This document shows positions 1 through 8,517 of a DNA stretch of 64,000 bases, one piece after another (positions within the stretch are counted from its first letter, which is position 1; every line of letters starts with the position of its first letter). Under the pieces are notes generated by a model that worked only from the letters and a program-made list of their open reading frames with translations, ran no database searches and had not been told where the DNA came from. The position numbers and the translations under genes were made by a program. The stretch lies in NCBI RefSeq assembly GCF_022012435.1, contig NZ_JAKLUA010000011.1, positions 62,001 to 126,000 of the forward strand, given 5' to 3'. This stretch comes from Bradyrhizobium zhengyangense (GTDB lineage Bacteria; Pseudomonadota; Alphaproteobacteria; Rhizobiales; Xanthobacteraceae).

Positions 1-1099
1 CTTCCCAGAACAATTGCTGGAGGTCTTGAAGCCACTCGAAATAACTCACGATCACGCCGCCCGAGTTACAGAGAATATCCGGTATGAGGAATATCTCGTT
101 GCGGCGCCTCTCTAGGACCAGATCAGCCTCCGGAGTGGTCGGGCCGTTGGCGCCCTCAGCAAGCACGCGACATCGCAGATCCCGCGCCACGCGATCATCG
201 ATCACCCGCTCCATGGCTGCTGGCACAAGGACGTCGCAAGGAAGCTGCAGGAGCTCGGCTGGATCGAGACGGGGCGCTTCGTGATAATCAGACAGACTTC
301 CGTGCCTCGCCGCATGACGGATCAACTGTGTGACGTTGAGGCCTGCACGGTCGTAAAATGCGCCCGTGTGGTCGCCGACACCTACTATCTTGACGCCGCT
401 CCTGCTCAACTCCAGTGCCGCGTACGAGCCGACGTTGCCGAAGCCTTGAACCACCGCGGTCGCCGTCGACCAGTCGATCGACAGATCCTTCAAAACTCGT
501 TTGGCCAGATGGGCGACGCCGCGTCCTGTCGCCTCCCGACGCCCTAAGGTGCCTCCCGCGCCAACAGGCTTGCCGGTTACGATCTCCGTTACGGTACGCC
601 CCTGGTACATGGAATACGTGTCCATGAACCACGCCATCACTTGCTCGTTGGTGCCCATATCGGGAGCCATGACGTCGACGTGCGGACCCACGAACGGAAT
701 CATCTCCTGCATATAGCGGCGCGAGAGCGCCTCAAGCTCTCGGTGGGAAATCTTCGCTGGATCGACACGAATACCGCCCTTCGCGCCGCCATAGGGTAGT
801 CCGACCAGTGCGCATTTCCAGCTCATCCAAATCGCGAGGGCGGCGACTTCGCCGATATCAACACTAGCGGCAAAGCGCGTTCCTCCCTTGGTCGGCCCGA
901 GTGTAAGGTGATGCTGGACTCGATAGCCCTCGAATACGGAGATCGACCCGTCATCACAATGGATGGGGCAAGAAACCGAGATGGCGCGCTTGGGAAGAAG
1001 CAAGCGGCTGCGTTCGTCGATGGGAATTGCCAGATGATCGGCAATCACGGTGAACTGTCGTGAAGCCATCTCGAAGACGGGCCCACTATAGATGCTCAT
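1..1099 (-). CDS. Glu/Leu/Phe/Val dehydrogenase (glutamate dehydrogenase), 3' end cut by window edge
   Basis: The minus strand reads open from ATG at 1097-1099 to the left edge, giving about 366 residues of a family that is usually about 420 long, so the C-terminus lies outside. The N-terminal dimerisation and substrate domain shows LGPTKGGTRF, then KCALVGLPYGGAKGG containing the substrate/catalytic lysines, and APDMGTN. The NAD(P)-binding domain has the Rossmann motif GFGNVGS and later AEGANGPTT. These are hallmark motifs of hexameric glutamate dehydrogenase, which interconverts glutamate and 2-oxoglutarate plus ammonia in the cytoplasm. It lies downstream of the aldehyde dehydrogenase on the same strand with about 150 bp between them, so the two may be cotranscribed. 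A role in handling amino groups released by the neighbouring catabolic genes is inference; substrate preference within the family cannot be read. Confidence 0.9.
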   Translation of the reverse strand, partial: MSIYSGPVFEMASRQFTVIADHLAIPIDERSRLLLPKRAISVSCPIHCDDGSISVFEGYRVQHHLTLGPTKGGTRFAASVDIGEVAALAIWMSWKCALVGLPYGGAKGGIRVDPAKISHRELEALSRRYMQEMIPFVGPHVDVMAPDMGTNEQVMAWFMDTYSMYQGRTVTEIVTGKPVGAGGTLGRREATGRGVAHLAKRVLKDLSIDWSTATAVVQGFGNVGSYAALELSRSGVKIVGVGDHTGAFYDRAGLNVTQLIRHAARHGSLSDYHEAPRLDPAELLQLPCDVLVPAAMERVIDDRVARDLRCRVLAEGANGPTTPEADLVLERRRNEIFLIPDILCNSGGVIVSYFEWLQDLQQLFWE

Positions 1100-1252
1100 T
1101 TTGGCTCCGATTTATCAATAAGCGACGGCCCGGGAGCAATCGACTAAGCGCCCGCGAGCGGATGGAGGACGCGCGGCTGTCTCGCAGCGCCGGCGATCAC
1201 GTGAGAACTTGCGGGCGTGCAAGCACGCAGGCCCGAAATAGCAGCGGGATGT

Positions 1253-2701
1253 CTACTGCAATCGGAGCCACACGCTCTTCGTCTGAAGGAAATCCTTCAT
1301 CGCGTCGATCCCACTTTCACGCCCCAAGCCGGATGTCTTGTAACCACCAAAGGGAACGGCAGGATCAGTCTTCCGATACATGTTGATCCAGACCGTTCCG
1401 GCCTGGAGTCGGGCTGCGACGCGGTGAGCGCGACTTACGTCCTTGGTCCAGAATCCCCCGGCTAAGCCGAAGTTGGTCGCATTAGCCGTGCGGATCGCAT
1501 CCTCTTCATCCTTGAACGCGATAACAGAAAGAACGGGACCAAAGACTTCCTGCTGGGAAATCGTCATCGTGTTCTTCACATCGGCATAGATCGTCGGTTC
1601 GACGAACCATCCCTTGCCGCATTCCGGGGCGTGGGATCGCTTGCCGCCAAGCACTAGCCGCGCGCCCTCCGAGCTGGCTGTGTCAATCATCGAAAGTATC
1701 TTGCGGAATTGCTGTTCCGTCGCGACAGGGCCGATGTCGGTCGCTGGATCCAACGGGTCGCCCAGCCGCATGCCGCTTCCACGCCGGACCAGCTTTTCAA
1801 GGATCTGTTCAAGCACCGTCTCTTGAACGAGTAGGCGGGAGCCCGCGACACATGTTTGCCCGGTCGAGGAGAAAATACCTCCGACGGCACCGGCTGCCGC
1901 AGCATCCAGATCGGCGTCCTCGAAAATGATGTTAGGCGATTTCCCGCCCAGTTCCAGGGCTACCGGTTTGAGGTGGCGAGCGGCGAGCTCGTAGACTTTG
2001 CGACCGGCGTCGACACCACCAGTGAAGGAGATCTTGGCGACTAGTGGGTGCTGGACCAGCGCGGGTCCGATCTCGGAGCCGTAGCCGGTAAGAACATTCA
2101 CGACGCCGGGCGGCACTCCAGCCTCTTCGAGCAGATCCACGAACAACAGTGTCGATGTGGATGTGAATTCTGATGGCTTGACGACCACCGTGTTGCCGGC
2201 GGCGAGGGCCGGGGCAATCTTCCAGGAAAGAAGTCTCAACGGCGAATTCCACGGAGTGATCGCGGCGACGACGCCGATCGGCTCGTATCGTGTGTAGTTG
2301 AAATAATTCTCCGGATCGACGGGGATAACGGAGCTGTGGACCTTGTCGGCAAGGCCGGCGTAGTAGTGATACCACTGCGCCATCGTCTGCATTTGGGTCC
2401 GCATTTCGGAAATAGTCTTTCCGTTGTCGCGGATCTCCCATCGCGCCAGGCTCTCGATGTTCTTCAGCACGAGATCTCCAACCCGGTGAAGAATAACCCC
2501 TCGCTGCTTTCCGGTCAGCCGAGGCCAAGGTCCTTCGACGAATGACCTGTGTGCGGAGTCGACTGCGTCGTTCACGTCGGAAGCATCGGCTTGCGGGACA
2601 GTCGCCCAGGTCTCTGATGTAAAAGGGTTCTGTGTTTCCAATCGCCGTTGGCTCTTTGACGCGCGCTTTTTTCCTCCGATCACCATCTCGAAGTGCTGCA
2701 T
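1253..2701 (-). CDS. NAD(P)-dependent aldehyde dehydrogenase
   Basis: A 482-residue protein, full length for the ALDH superfamily. It shows the cofactor segment TPWNSPL near residue 150, the VVKPSE motif at 173-178, the general-base Glu250 in LELGGKSPNI and catalytic Cys284 in GQTCVAGSR, followed by PFGGYKTSGLGRESG near the C-terminus. It oxidises an aldehyde to the acid in the cytoplasm. It is divergent from the rightward operon that begins with a split TPP-dependent decarboxylase, whose expected product is an aldehyde, so the two probably work in sequence (inference). The exact substrate cannot be assigned; a sulfo- or semialdehyde is possible given the organosulfur genes nearby. Confidence 0.9.
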   Translation of the reverse strand: MQHFEMVIGGKKRASKSQRRLETQNPFTSETWATVPQADASDVNDAVDSAHRSFVEGPWPRLTGKQRGVILHRVGDLVLKNIESLARWEIRDNGKTISEMRTQMQTMAQWYHYYAGLADKVHSSVIPVDPENYFNYTRYEPIGVVAAITPWNSPLRLLSWKIAPALAAGNTVVVKPSEFTSTSTLLFVDLLEEAGVPPGVVNVLTGYGSEIGPALVQHPLVAKISFTGGVDAGRKVYELAARHLKPVALELGGKSPNIIFEDADLDAAAAGAVGGIFSSTGQTCVAGSRLLVQETVLEQILEKLVRRGSGMRLGDPLDPATDIGPVATEQQFRKILSMIDTASSEGARLVLGGKRSHAPECGKGWFVEPTIYADVKNTMTISQQEVFGPVLSVIAFKDEEDAIRTANATNFGLAGGFWTKDVSRAHRVAARLQAGTVWINMYRKTDPAVPFGGYKTSGLGRESGIDAMKDFLQTKSVWLRLQ

Positions 2702-2993
2702 TCCATCTCCTCCGTTTGAGCGTTCGCAACAAGCAGCTCAATAGATCGAGGTAGCAGCATGGGCAACGACAGCAGCTGTTATGGAAGTATGATCAAAATG
2801 AAAGAGGAGGCTTGTCCTGCGCGTAAGCTTCGGGGACTTCGAGTAAATTTGTCGCGACGGCCGTGGTTTGGTGCAGCGCGGGAAGCGACCGGCTGTCGAT
2901 CTCGCCTTGACGTCTCCGGCTCACTGATCGTAGCAATCACTACGACGTCGTCCCGGTTGCCGGGTTGGTCGGAGATACAAGGAGGATCGTTCA
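2702..2993. promoter_or_regulatory. Divergent intergenic region with candidate promoter for the decarboxylase-ABC operon
   Basis: This 292-bp gap separates the leftward aldehyde dehydrogenase from the rightward operon. On the plus strand a candidate -35 TTGACG (2907-2912) is followed after 18 bp by TAGCAA (2931-2936), a modest -10 match. An excellent ribosome site AAGGAGG (about 2979-2985) precedes the TTG start at 2994. No gene is recognised in the gap. The promoter is a consensus-based suggestion only. Confidence 0.35.
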
Positions 2994-3551
2994 TTGTCAG
3001 CAGCTGTGCACGCAGAGAGCCGCGTTAAGGCGAAGGAAGCCGCCCGGGCGGGCTGGCAATATGAGTTGTACGACCTGCTCCGACGAAACAACTTCACGCA
3101 GTTTGCCTACGTCCCGGATGCCGGCCACACCGTTCTCATCAACGAGTCGCTCGCAGATGCCGAGGTCGAGTCGATCGCGCTTACAACCGAAGAAGAAGGT
3201 GTCGCGATGATGGCGGGTGCCGAGTTGGGCGGCGCCCGTGGCGTGCTGCTTATGCAGAGCAGCGGCGCGGGTAATTGCGTCAACCTTCTCTCCCTGATAG
3301 CGGGCGGACGCTTCCCTTTCTTGACGCTCCTGAGTATGCGCGGAGATTTCGGCGAGGGTAATCCCTGGCAGATGCCGATGGGGAGGGCCGTCGAGCCGGT
3401 CCTGGAAGCGATGTCGGTTCGATGTCTGCGTGTAGACCGGCCTGAGGACGTCGTGCCTGTCGTCTCGGCTGCCATCACGATGGCCTTCCAAGGCGGCGAG
3501 GCAGTTGCGGTCCTCCTCACTCAAAAACTCATCGGCGCGAAGGCGTTCTAG
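2994..3551 (+). CDS. Thiamine-diphosphate-dependent decarboxylase, alpha (pyrimidine-binding) subunit
   Basis: A 185-residue protein resembling the N-terminal half of TPP enzymes and the ComD/alpha subunit of sulfopyruvate or phosphonopyruvate decarboxylases. The segment TTEEEGVAMMAGAELGG (around residues 62-78) carries the conserved Glu that activates the cofactor, followed by the MQSSGAGNCVN stretch. The TTG start is chosen because AAGGAGG stands at the right distance. The beta subunit follows after 5 bp, so the two certainly form one enzyme, which decarboxylates a 2-oxo acid to an aldehyde. In the organosulfur setting sulfopyruvate to sulfoacetaldehyde is a reasonable guess, but phosphonopyruvate or an unsubstituted 2-oxo acid cannot be excluded. 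Confidence 0.8.
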   Translation: MSAAVHAESRVKAKEAARAGWQYELYDLLRRNNFTQFAYVPDAGHTVLINESLADAEVESIALTTEEEGVAMMAGAELGGARGVLLMQSSGAGNCVNLLSLIAGGRFPFLTLLSMRGDFGEGNPWQMPMGRAVEPVLEAMSVRCLRVDRPEDVVPVVSAAITMAFQGGEAVAVLLTQKLIGAKAF

Positions 3552-3556
3552 GGGGC

Positions 3557-4189
3557 ATGATCATGAAAGCAAATGTTGGCAATCCGGAGTTCGACGAGCG
3601 CTACGTCCTTGATCGACGTGAGGCCGTTCCAGCGTTAGTGGGAGGTCACAAGGAGTTCCTGTTCATCGCGGGCTTGGCTGGCACCGCGCGCGATGTGACT
3701 TCGCTGGTGAACGATGGTCCGTCCGCCTATGGTCTCGGAGGGGCCATGGGGGCGGCGACGATGATGGGGTTGGGTCTCGCTCTCGCTCGTCCCGATCGTA
3801 CCGTCATCGCCTTTTGCGGTGACGGAGAGTTGCTGATGAACGTCGGGTCCCTGGCCACCATCGGCGTCCGCAATCCTCCCAACTTGAGAATCGTTTGTGT
3901 CGACAACGGTCACTACGGCGAAACCGGCTACCAGCGCAGCCATACGAGTTTGGGCGTAGACCTTGAGAAGATCGCCGTCGGGTCCGGCATCAGGCGCACC
4001 CTGACTATCGGTACAGCAGCCGAGCTACCGAAAGGCAGCAAGTTGCTGCGGGAATCTGAAGATGCCGTCTTCATCTTGATGCGGGTCAAGCCCACCGATC
4101 CGCCGAAGTTTAAGCGAACTCTGGATCCGGCCGTGTGCCGCGTCCGTTTCAAGGCTGCTTTGGCGGATGCAGCTCGTGCGGGCGGCTGA
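3557..4189 (+). CDS. Thiamine-diphosphate-dependent decarboxylase, beta (diphosphate-binding) subunit
   Basis: A 210-residue partner of the preceding gene, corresponding to the C-terminal, diphosphate/Mg-binding half of TPP enzymes (ComE-like). The signature begins with GDGELLMN at about residues 92-99 and ends with NLRIVCVDNGHYGETG, the classical GDG...N motif. GAMGAATMMGLGLALA just before it is also typical. It sits 5 bp after the alpha subunit; the next gene overlaps or directly follows its end. As a heterodimeric or higher-order enzyme it would convert a 2-oxo acid to an aldehyde plus CO2. A second, diverged copy of this gene pair lies at 46.2-47.3 kb. Confidence 0.8.
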   Translation: MIMKANVGNPEFDERYVLDRREAVPALVGGHKEFLFIAGLAGTARDVTSLVNDGPSAYGLGGAMGAATMMGLGLALARPDRTVIAFCGDGELLMNVGSLATIGVRNPPNLRIVCVDNGHYGETGYQRSHTSLGVDLEKIAVGSGIRRTLTIGTAAELPKGSKLLRESEDAVFILMRVKPTDPPKFKRTLDPAVCRVRFKAALADAARAGG

Positions 4190-4205
4190 GTCGAAGAGGC
4201 GCGAA

Positions 4206-5012
4206 GTGCCGACGGCACGCAGCGAAGACGCCGCGCCGTCGGCTACCGGCATCGACGTTCGCGATGTATCGAAGATCTTCGCGCTCGGCGCTTCGGAACA
4301 GACCGTGGCGCTCAAGCCGCTTTCCCTCACGATCCGGAAGGGCGAGTTCTTCAGCTTCATCGGACCGTCGGGATGCGGCAAGACAACCTTGCTCCGCATC
4401 ATCGCCGGCCTCACCACCCCCACGACAGGTGGCGTTTTCATAAATGGCACGCAAGTGACCGGACCGGATTCACGGATCGGTATGGTCTTCCAGAAGTCCA
4501 CGCTTCTACCCTGGCGAACGGTTCTTCAGAATCTTCTCCTTCCCGTCGAGGTGACGAAATCATGCTCGATGCAAGAGGCGAGATCGCGGGCCGATCGCCT
4601 GCTTGAGATGATGGGAATTGCCGCTTTCAAAAATCGCTCGCCAGACGAGTTATCCGGCGGCATGCAACAACGAGCGGCGATAGCTCGGGCGTTGATCACA
4701 GATCCCGAAATCCTGGCCATGGACGAGCCCTTCAGCGCGCTCGACGAATTCACGCGTGAGCGCCTGAACGATGAACTGATGGGTCTGCAAAAGAGCGCGC
4801 AAAAGACCATCATCTTCGTCACGCACAACATATCCGAAGCGGTCTTTCTGTCTGATCGCATCGGAGTGATGGCCCCAAGACCCGGGCGCTTAGACAGCAT
4901 CATCGAAGCGCAGGGCTTTCCCGCTGTGAGGGACGCCTCACTCCGGAAGAAGCAAGAATTTTTCCGGGAGGTGGCGAGAGCCCGGGATGCCTTCGATAGG
5001 CTTCATTTGTGA
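4206..5012 (+). CDS. ABC transporter ATP-binding protein, SsuB/TauB type
   Basis: The ATPase of a nitrate/sulfonate/taurine-class importer. In order it shows Walker A GPSGCGKTT, Q-loop MVFQKSTLLPW, signature LSGGMQQR, Walker B ILAMDEP with D-loop SALDE, and the switch histidine in VTHN. The GTG at 4206 is preferred because GAAGAGG lies just upstream and it follows the stop of the previous gene; an in-frame ATG at 4167 would instead overlap that gene by 23 bp. The protein energises import by the permease at about 5.0-5.9 kb, with the binding protein at 5.9-7.0 kb. LLPWR after the Q-loop is characteristic of the Ssu/Tau/Nrt subfamily. The substrate is not determined by the ATPase. Confidence 0.88.
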   Translation: MPTARSEDAAPSATGIDVRDVSKIFALGASEQTVALKPLSLTIRKGEFFSFIGPSGCGKTTLLRIIAGLTTPTTGGVFINGTQVTGPDSRIGMVFQKSTLLPWRTVLQNLLLPVEVTKSCSMQEARSRADRLLEMMGIAAFKNRSPDELSGGMQQRAAIARALITDPEILAMDEPFSALDEFTRERLNDELMGLQKSAQKTIIFVTHNISEAVFLSDRIGVMAPRPGRLDSIIEAQGFPAVRDASLRKKQEFFREVARARDAFDRLHL

Positions 5013-5871
5013 CTCGGGACCTATCGTTCGATGTTGTAAACGGAGAATGCAAGTGTCCAGCCAGGCCGTGAGAAGCGAATCCGAGATCGGCTCAGTCCCC
5101 TCGATCCTAGAGGGGGGCCGAAAATTCGGAGCAGCACTGCTAGCGCTCGGCATTGCGCTGCTGCTTCTCGCTATCTGGCAACTCTCGTCCCAATATCGAC
5201 TTGTGTCCGCTCTGATCCTCCCGAGCCCAGCTCTGGTAGCGGGCGCGCTCTACGAAGGCGTGGTCGGCGGACGCTTCCTGAACGACATCCTCGTGACATT
5301 CAACGAAACCGTACTTGGCTTCCTGTTTGGAACGGTCGTCGCCATCACTCTGGGGGCGACGTTCGCATATTCGGGGCTCCTGCGGCGTGCCGGCTATCCC
5401 TACGTCATTGCTGTTCAGACGTTCCCGAAGATCGCTATCGCTCCCTTGCTGATAGCCTGGTTCGGATACGGCATAGGACCGAAGGTCATCATTTCGGCTC
5501 TACTCGCCTTCTTTCCGGTATTCACCGCTACACTTGCCGGATTCACTGAAGTGAACTCGGACATGATCGATCTGCTGCGATCGATGAAGGCGACGCGGCT
5601 ACAAGAACTTCGCAAATTGAGGCTGCCCTTCGCGATGGCTTTCATCGTGCCTTCTCTCGATGTGGCCATCGTGCTGGCTTTGCTCGGAGCAATCGCTGCC
5701 GAACTGGTCGGCGGAGCCGCAGGTCTGGGGCAGGTCATTCAACAAAAGTCGTTCACGGGCGACATAGCGGCCGTTTATGCGGTCCTCGCTCTCACGGCCG
5801 CAATCGGCATAAGCCTTAGAAGCATCGTCAGGACGGTGACCCGAGCTCTTCAGTCAATGGCGTGGGGCTGA
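4987..5871 (+). CDS. ABC transporter permease, SsuC/TauC type
   Basis: An inner-membrane permease of about 274-294 residues with about six hydrophobic segments, the first at LLALGIALLLLAIWQL. The cytoplasmic loop that docks on the ATPase (DLLRSMKATRLQELRKLRLPFAMAF region) is the EAA-type motif of this subfamily. ATG 4987 overlaps the ATPase gene; an in-frame ATG at 5047 and GTG at 5053 follow a GGAG and would remove a Cys-rich leader that looks non-native, so the true start may be 5047. It is part of the ATPase-permease-binding protein set and imports an organic anion, perhaps a sulfonate, sulfinate or related acid (inference). Confidence 0.85.
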   Translation: MPSIGFICDSGPIVRCCKRRMQVSSQAVRSESEIGSVPSILEGGRKFGAALLALGIALLLLAIWQLSSQYRLVSALILPSPALVAGALYEGVVGGRFLNDILVTFNETVLGFLFGTVVAITLGATFAYSGLLRRAGYPYVIAVQTFPKIAIAPLLIAWFGYGIGPKVIISALLAFFPVFTATLAGFTEVNSDMIDLLRSMKATRLQELRKLRLPFAMAFIVPSLDVAIVLALLGAIAAELVGGAAGLGQVIQQKSFTGDIAAVYAVLALTAAIGISLRSIVRTVTRALQSMAWG

Positions 5872-5923
5872 TTGCAGGTATGGGCACGCAATGCCTTTCG
5901 GCACGATTGAATGGAGGAAGTCC

Positions 5924-6997
5924 TTGCGTTTAGTAGGTTGTTTGGCGGTTGCAGCCAATCTGTCCGTCTTCGTCTGTGGTGCGACGCAAGCCGAGAGTCT
6001 GAAGGAAGTGACCTTCGCATCCTCGGATACAGCATTGAGCATCGGGTCCGCGCCTTACTCATCGCTCCAGCCCACCTTGAAGTTGCCGGAGAAGTACGCG
6101 GGGGTGACGGTCAAGTTTCAACCTACCGCTGGCGCGACGGCTGCGGTGCAGGCCGTAAGCAACGGCAATGCATTCTATACTTTGGTGGCGTTAGCGTCCT
6201 TCTTGCCGCTCGCCCGTCAAGACCCGAACCTTGTTATCGTCTCGTTCGACCCCGGCAATTCTCTCCGGGTGATTGTGCCCCCCGATAGTCCGGTGAAGGG
6301 TCCCTTAGACCTGAAAGGTAAAGTTATTGGAGTCGGTAGTTTTGGCACGGCGGCCTATCCGTATGGCAAGGCTATCCTCAAGGAAGCCGGCCTCGATCCC
6401 GACAAGGACGTGACCTTCCTGCCGGTCGGTCTCGGAGCACCAGCGGCGGACGCTTTGAAAAGCGGCAAGATCCAGGCTTTCGCGGGGTTCGATAGCCCGA
6501 ACGCGGTGATCGGAAATCTCCTCGGCGTGAAGATGAGAGACGTGCCGTCCCCGCTGAACGATCTCGTTGGTATGGTCGGTATGGTTGTCACCCGCAGTGA
6601 AATCGAAAAGCATCCGAAGGTGGTCGCAGGCCTGTGCCGTGCGCTCTACGAATCGTTCTTCTTCGCCGAAGGAAACATCGAAGGGACCGTGCGCAATCAC
6701 TTTAAGGTCTATCCTGGCCAGCTCCCATCGAACAAACCACTTGATGAAGCGGTCCGGGAAGGCGAGGTCATCCTGAGAGCCAAGCTCGACGTCGTGAACC
6801 ACAGAGGAGCCGGTGGCATCATCGGCTACCAGGAACTGCCGACCGTTCAGCACACCGTCGACAAGCTGTACGAGAACGGAATCCTTCCGGAGCGGATGGA
6901 AATATCAAAGTACGCGGACCAACGGTTCAAGAACGATTGTGGCGGTTTCGATCCCGCTGAGCTCCGGGCGCAGGCCCGCGCTTGGAAACCGCAATAG
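5924..6997 (+). CDS. ABC transporter substrate-binding protein, NMT1/TauA/SsuA-like
   Basis: A secreted periplasmic binding protein of about 357 residues. The TTG at 5924 is chosen because GGAGGAAG lies four bases upstream and the resulting N-terminus, LRLVGCLAVAANLSVFVCGATQA, is a compact signal peptide ending in an AxA-like site; an in-frame ATG at 5891 is the alternative. The mature part has the NMT1 layout: LRVIVPPDSPVKGPLDLKGKVIGVGSFGT followed by a second lobe with KIQAFAGFDSP. It follows the permease after 52 bp and is followed by a MmgE/PrpD gene in the same direction. It would deliver the operon's substrate to the importer. The ligand cannot be read from sequence. Confidence 0.85.
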   Translation: MRLVGCLAVAANLSVFVCGATQAESLKEVTFASSDTALSIGSAPYSSLQPTLKLPEKYAGVTVKFQPTAGATAAVQAVSNGNAFYTLVALASFLPLARQDPNLVIVSFDPGNSLRVIVPPDSPVKGPLDLKGKVIGVGSFGTAAYPYGKAILKEAGLDPDKDVTFLPVGLGAPAADALKSGKIQAFAGFDSPNAVIGNLLGVKMRDVPSPLNDLVGMVGMVVTRSEIEKHPKVVAGLCRALYESFFFAEGNIEGTVRNHFKVYPGQLPSNKPLDEAVREGEVILRAKLDVVNHRGAGGIIGYQELPTVQHTVDKLYENGILPERMEISKYADQRFKNDCGGFDPAELRAQARAWKPQ

Positions 6998-7037
6998 AGG
7001 AAATCGACAACTGGACACCGAGAGAGGAGAATATTCA

Positions 7038-8444
7038 ATGACGGTCATCGAGCATCTTGCAAAGTGGGGGTCCGAAGCGCCCTTCGAACATTCAAGGGCA
7101 GCGCGAGACGTCGCTCGGCACGCTGTTGAAGACGTAATTGCCTGCATCATAGCGGGATCCAACGATCTCGGCGCCTCTAACGTCCGCAAGATGGTGTACG
7201 CCTCCGATAGTGCCGGTCCTGGCACGGTCGTCGGAGAGGAGAAGGCCGTGTTGCCGCAGCTGGCGGCGCTCGCAAATGGAACGGCCGGCCATGCATTGGA
7301 CTATGACGATACGTTCCTTCCGGGCGTCAATCACGCCAGTTCGGTTCTCGTCTCGGCCCTCATGGCGCTTGGCGAGCAAGCGGGATCCTCGGGCGCCGAA
7401 TTAATCGATGCCTATTTGGTCGGTCTAGAGCTCCAATTCGCGGTCGGCAGCGGTGTGATGCGTAGCCACTACGATTTTGGTTGGCACTCCACTTCGACGA
7501 TCGGGTGCATCGGAGCCGCCGGCGCCTGCGCGCGGCTTCTCAAGCTGGATGCCAGGCGCTTCGCGCATGCGCTCAGCCTCGGGACGAGTATGGCGTCTGG
7601 GTGCAAGGTCCAGTTTGGCAGCATGGCAAAGCCTCTGCACGCCGGGCTTGCCGCTCAGCACGCCATCGAGGCGGCCCAATTGGCCGCGGCCGGCGTCGAG
7701 GGACGGCTGAATGCGCTTGAAGGAGGGATGGGCTTTCTCGAATTGTTCGGCGGCAAAGGACCGGCTGGCTGGGGAAAAAACATCGAGAAACTGGGCGCGC
7801 CGATGACGGCGGAGTCTCGCGGTCTCATGTTCAAACGCTATCCGTGTTGCGCCTCGACGCACCGGGTTCTAGACGCGTTCTTCGAGCTAAGGGCGCAAGA
7901 GAAGTTCGAGGCCGACGAGGTCGAAAGCATCAACACGCTAATTGGATACGGTAACTCGCGAAATCTGATGTACACAAATCCAGTCTCCGAAATGGAGGCT
8001 AGATTCTCTATGCAATATTGCATGGCCGTGGCTCTTGTCGACGGTGCTCCGAAGCTCAGTCACTTCACGCCGCAATCCGTCAAGCAGGAAAAATACCGTC
8101 GACTTTTCGGACTGACAACCGTCAGTTGCTACGATCCTGCGGAGGAGCAGAAGAACGTCGACCTAATGCGTCCTCATGTCATTACCGTCAAGTTGAAGAA
8201 TGGCCGGTCGCTGGAACGGTCGCGGGATCTTCCGGTCGGTACCCTCAAATACCCGTTTAGCCTCGACGACCGCAAAGCAAAATTCGACGATTGCTGCAAA
8301 TCTAGATTGGACAAGGTATCCTCCGATAGGCTCTTCGAGGCCATCAACAATATCGAGAGCGAAGGGCATCTGTCCCGGTTCACCGGTTTGCTGCGATTCG
8401 GAGCAAAGGCAAACCACGCTTTCCGCACTTCGAGCTTCGCGTGA
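7038..8444 (+). CDS. MmgE/PrpD family protein
   Basis: A 468-residue protein of the 2-methylcitrate dehydratase/cis-aconitate decarboxylase/iminodisuccinate epimerase superfamily. Supporting segments are HALDYDDTF, GWHSTSTIGCIGAA, QFGSMAKPLHAGLAA and the RYPCCASTHRVLDA region. The ATG at 7038 follows GAGAGGAG; the frame stays open further upstream but that part overlaps the preceding binding protein in another frame and is not coding. Members act on small carboxylic acids in the cytoplasm (dehydration, decarboxylation or epimerisation). It lies between the importer and the CoA-transferase, so it probably acts on the imported acid or a breakdown product. A second family member is at 55.2-56.7 kb, again next to transport and TPP-enzyme genes. 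Confidence 0.85.
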   Translation: MTVIEHLAKWGSEAPFEHSRAARDVARHAVEDVIACIIAGSNDLGASNVRKMVYASDSAGPGTVVGEEKAVLPQLAALANGTAGHALDYDDTFLPGVNHASSVLVSALMALGEQAGSSGAELIDAYLVGLELQFAVGSGVMRSHYDFGWHSTSTIGCIGAAGACARLLKLDARRFAHALSLGTSMASGCKVQFGSMAKPLHAGLAAQHAIEAAQLAAAGVEGRLNALEGGMGFLELFGGKGPAGWGKNIEKLGAPMTAESRGLMFKRYPCCASTHRVLDAFFELRAQEKFEADEVESINTLIGYGNSRNLMYTNPVSEMEARFSMQYCMAVALVDGAPKLSHFTPQSVKQEKYRRLFGLTTVSCYDPAEEQKNVDLMRPHVITVKLKNGRSLERSRDLPVGTLKYPFSLDDRKAKFDDCCKSRLDKVSSDRLFEAINNIESEGHLSRFTGLLRFGAKANHAFRTSSFA

Positions 8445-8517
8445 GTGCGGCCGGAAGACCACGCATCCGGCCTCACGTGATCCATTCAGCGCAGAACGAC
8501 TGCGACCGGAAAAAAAT

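Noticed and set aside
1216..1229. GCGTGC-AA-GCACGC hairpin between ALDH and glutamate dehydrogenase
   Set aside because: Two-nt loop and no T-run; not convincing as a terminator between genes that may be cotranscribed.
1932..2741. Minus-strand frame of 269 codons overlapping the aldehyde dehydrogenase
   Set aside because: It is out of frame with the ALDH, Arg-rich and without recognisable motifs.
6813..7037. Upstream extension of the MmgE/PrpD reading frame
   Set aside because: It overlaps the end of the binding protein in another frame; the ATG at 7038 has a good ribosome site and matches the family N-terminus.
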